Position numbers and translations under genes: made by a program
The notes under the pieces: model-generated
What the model saw: the letters and a program-made list of their open reading frames with translations, nothing else
The model's database searches: none
Told to the model about the DNA's origin: nothing
In this document: positions 61,779-64,000 of the stretch, in pieces
Position numbering within the stretch: position 1 is the first letter of the stretch
Layout of the letters: each line of letters opens with the position of its first letter
Assembly: GCA_964589935.1 (NCBI GenBank)
Contig: CAZPVD010000002.1
Coordinates: 434,001-498,000 of the forward strand
Direction of reading: 5' to 3'
Source: VHCN01 sp964589935
GTDB lineage: Bacteria; Verrucomicrobiota; Verrucomicrobiia; Limisphaerales; VHCN01
DNA length: 64,000 bases

Positions 61779-61835
61779 TCCGCCAATCGTTGGCGCGACA
61801 CCAGACCTCAACCGGTTCAGCGAACCGTCACGCAC

Positions 61836-62864
61836 ATGAAATGTTCGTTTGCCATCATAGCCGCCCTCCTTATGAGCCACGCCGCCACCTCCCCCGCCGC
61901 AGATGAAAAACCCGCCACACCGTTCGTGCTCGTCATTCACGGTGGCGCTGGGCCGGTTCCGCGCGCAGAAATGACGCCGGAAAAGGAGAAGGCGCAACGC
62001 GCCGCGCTCGAAGAGGCGTTGCGGGCCGGCCACGCCGTGCTCAAGAACGGCGGCGCAAGCCTCGACGCCGTCGGGGCCGCAATCCAAGTGCTCGAAGATT
62101 CACCGCTCTTCAACGCCGGACGCGGCGCGGTGCTCACGGCAGACGGCACCGTCGAGATGGACGCTTCAATCATGGACGGCGCGACGCGGCGCGCCGGCGC
62201 GGTTGCCGCGGTGAAGCATCCGAAAAATCCCATCGCGCTCGCCCGGCTCGTGATGGACAAGTCACCACACGTGCTGATGACTGGCGAAGGCGCTGAGGCA
62301 TTTGGTCGTCAGCATGGCGCAACGATGATGCCGCAGGACTACTTCATCACCGAATATCGCAAGCAGCAGCTCGAACGCGTCCAGCGCGCGCAAAAGGATC
62401 AGAAGGACAAGCCGCGCTCCGAATTTGAAATGCTCACGCCTGCCGAGCGTGTCGGCACCGTCGGCGCGGTCGCGCTCGATTCGCGCGGCAACCTCGCCGC
62501 GGGCACTTCGACTGGCGGCATGGTGAACAAAAAGTTCGGCCGTGTCGGCGACTCGCCAATCATTGGCGCGGGCACGTTCGCGGACAACCGCACCTGCGCC
62601 GTTTCCGCCACGGGTCACGGCGAGTTTTTCATTCGTGGTGTCGTGGCCTACGACATCGCAGCTCTGATGGAATACAAGGACATGAAGCTCGCCGAAGCCG
62701 CCGACCTCGTTGTGATGAAAAAGCTCAAGGAACTCGGCGGCACCGGCGGCGTCATCGCGCTCGACCGGCAGGGCAACGTGGCGATGCCGTTCAACACCGA
62801 GGGCATGTTCCGCGGCATCATCCGCGCCGATGGCAAGTTTGAGATTGCGATTTATCGCGAGTGA
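61836..62864 (+). CDS. Exported isoaspartyl peptidase/L-asparaginase (Ntn hydrolase)
   Basis: 342 residues with a signal peptide (MKCSFAIIAALLMSHAATSPAADE). The family features are VLVIHGGAG, LFNAGRGAV, EMDASIMDG and the autoprocessing threonine in RVGTVGAVALD, with AAGTSTGGM completing the active site. It is a type 2 asparaginase/isoaspartyl aminopeptidase, made as a precursor that cleaves itself before the threonine. Periplasmic location is predicted from the signal peptide. Its start is divergent from cstA. Confidence 0.92.
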   Translation: MKCSFAIIAALLMSHAATSPAADEKPATPFVLVIHGGAGPVPRAEMTPEKEKAQRAALEEALRAGHAVLKNGGASLDAVGAAIQVLEDSPLFNAGRGAVLTADGTVEMDASIMDGATRRAGAVAAVKHPKNPIALARLVMDKSPHVLMTGEGAEAFGRQHGATMMPQDYFITEYRKQQLERVQRAQKDQKDKPRSEFEMLTPAERVGTVGAVALDSRGNLAAGTSTGGMVNKKFGRVGDSPIIGAGTFADNRTCAVSATGHGEFFIRGVVAYDIAALMEYKDMKLAEAADLVVMKKLKELGGTGGVIALDRQGNVAMPFNTEGMFRGIIRADGKFEIAIYRE

Positions 62865-62877
62865 ACCGGCGCGCGAT

Positions 62878-64000
62878 TCATTTCCACTCAAACACGCCGA
62901 GGATGTTCGAGTAATCATCCGTCCACACGCGCGTGCCTGGCCGCGGCTCGACCGGGAACCAGCGCGTGGCCTTCTGCAATCTGCCGAGGTCGCGCTCGTC
63001 GCGCGCGAGCAGGAGCCAGTGCGACTCCTCTTTTCCGTTCGCCGGATCATCATCCATGTCGTAGGCCGAGCGGCAGACGAGATGGAGTTCGGCCGCCGCA
63101 GCCGCGACGACCGGTTCAAGGTCGAGGTAGCGATTCGAGATGTGCAGCGCGAGCAGGCCGCCGGGCGCGAGCTTCGACAAATAAAGTTCAAACGCCTCGC
63201 GCGTGAGCAGGTGCTGCGGGATCGAGTCCGAGCTGAACGCATCGAGCACCAGCAGTCCGTAGTGCGTCGGCGGCGCGTGGCGGAGCTGGAGCCGTGCATC
63301 TCCCGGCACGATACGGATCGGGACGCGGGCGCATTCGGCGAGGTATGTGAAATAATTCGTGCCGCGCGCGAGACGGATCACCGCGGGATCAATTTCATAA
63401 AACGTCCACTCCTGCCCCGGCTGCGCGTAGCACGCCATCGCGCCCGCGCCGAGGCCGATCACGCCGACGGGCGCGGGCTGGCGCGCATTAAACTCGGCGA
63501 ACACGTCGCCGAGCGGCCCGGTGCGGTGGTAATACGCGAGCGGTTCGCAACGCCGTTCCGCCGTGATGAACTGGCGTCCATGCACGGTGTTGCCGTGGAT
63601 GACCTCGTGGAACGTTCGCGTTGCGTCAAGCGTCACGCGCGTGACACCGTAGAAGTTCCGCTCCGTGAACAGCGCCCGCCCGTGCGCACCAACGTGCAGC
63701 GTCGCCGCGAGAAAAATCGCCGCTATTGAGAACGCAAATCGTCGCGGCTGATGCATGAAGGCAAGCCCGAGAATCGCCGGCGGGCCGAACACAAGCGCGT
63801 TGCGAAATCGCGCCGGCTGCCAGTCGAAGTGGGTCGCCGCAAGCGCCAGCGAGGCCGTGAGTGCCCCGCACGCGAGCACAAGCGGGAGGTCGAGGTGCGG
63901 CCTCGCGGATTTTGGTTTCTTCAACTCCGGCGTCGGACGCACGAAGCACGCGAGCGCGAGCGCGAGCGGATATTCCACGATGCCGTTGAAGAGCTGCGGT
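62878..64000 (-). CDS. Spermidine synthase-like membrane protein, truncated by window end
   Basis: At least 373 residues are visible; the frame runs through the window edge at 64000 without a convincing start (the upstream residues P-Q-L-F-N-G-I continue the frame before the GTG at 63978). Hydrophobic segments precede a SAM-like domain: VGVIGLGAGAMACYAQPGQEWTFYEIDPAVIRLA, LLVLDAFSSDSIPQHLLTREAF and a terminal WTDDYSNILGVF. This is the fused transporter/spermidine-synthase-like family common in Verrucomicrobia. Substrate unknown. Confidence 0.85.
   Translation of the reverse strand, partial: PQLFNGIVEYPLALALACFVRPTPELKKPKSARPHLDLPLVLACGALTASLALAATHFDWQPARFRNALVFGPPAILGLAFMHQPRRFAFSIAAIFLAATLHVGAHGRALFTERNFYGVTRVTLDATRTFHEVIHGNTVHGRQFITAERRCEPLAYYHRTGPLGDVFAEFNARQPAPVGVIGLGAGAMACYAQPGQEWTFYEIDPAVIRLARGTNYFTYLAECARVPIRIVPGDARLQLRHAPPTHYGLLVLDAFSSDSIPQHLLTREAFELYLSKLAPGGLLALHISNRYLDLEPVVAAAAAELHLVCRSAYDMDDDPANGKEESHWLLLARDERDLGRLQKATRWFPVEPRPGTRVWTDDYSNILGVFEWK

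Overview
The window is 64 kb of high-GC, densely coded bacterial chromosome. It most likely comes from the Verrucomicrobiota side of the PVC superphylum. The evidence is a 1193-residue PVC-type propeller/HEAT/cytochrome c protein, a Tat-exported Gfo/Idh/MocA oxidoreductase, a secreted SGNH hydrolase, a formylglycine-type sulfatase, a divergent membrane pyrophosphatase, many lipoproteins, and a dispersed 26-bp GGGAC...GTCCC element at gene ends. This placement is inference; no rRNA is present. The only RNA gene is tRNA-Asp(GTC).

Layout. 1-4043: the first codons of an Hsp70-like gene, then a plus-strand unit of a periplasmic cupredoxin-like protein, a membrane adenylate cyclase and a beta-barrel protein. 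4096-9607: ClC transporter, ApbE, Gfo/Idh/MocA protein (with a clear terminator) and SGNH hydrolase, all minus. 9663-11039: moaC, mogA and an SLBB lipoprotein. 11191-19119: a small membrane protein behind an AT-rich palindrome, panB, a sulfatase, a 21-bp tandem repeat, an MFS transporter, a cysteine desulfurase and two exported proteins of unknown function. 19276-28854: a membrane protein, a class A beta-lactamase-like hydrolase, rsmD, the membrane pyrophosphatase coupled to a BtuF-like protein, a GT21 glycosyltransferase, a short PilB/GspE-type ATPase, tRNA-Asp and an iron-type alcohol dehydrogenase.

28879-47811 is a surface-polysaccharide locus in three transcription units. Unit A (minus, six genes) holds a methyltransferase, two GT2s, an FkbM methyltransferase, a GT4 and a polysaccharide deacetylase. 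Unit B (plus, five genes) holds GT2, FkbM, GT2, a CgeB-like glycosyltransferase and a GT10 fucosyltransferase. Unit C (minus, ten genes) starts with rfbF-rfbG-C-methyltransferase-rfbC, a CDP-deoxysugar module, and continues with a PhyH dioxygenase, a second methyltransferase, GNAT, WbqC-like, CmcI-like and DegT aminotransferase genes. Most junctions are 4-nt stop/start overlaps.

47893-64000: a TlpA-like thioredoxin and the PVC cytochrome protein, then CPBP protease-thiL-tsaE-tsaB, purU, an MsbA-like exporter, a lipoprotein with nadD, cstA, an isoaspartyl peptidase/asparaginase and a spermidine-synthase-like membrane protein cut by the window end.

The most striking observation is the TlpA-like gene at 47893-48843 (minus). 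It carries an in-frame TGA exactly where the first cysteine of the W-C-P-P-C redox motif should be. The thioredoxin fold continues in frame on both sides, and an 8-bp hairpin with a GGUC apical loop lies 23 nt downstream. This looks like a selenocysteine-containing (W-U-P-P-C) periplasmic thiol-disulfide oxidoreductase co-transcribed with a cytochrome c protein. An ordinary gene caller would split or truncate it.
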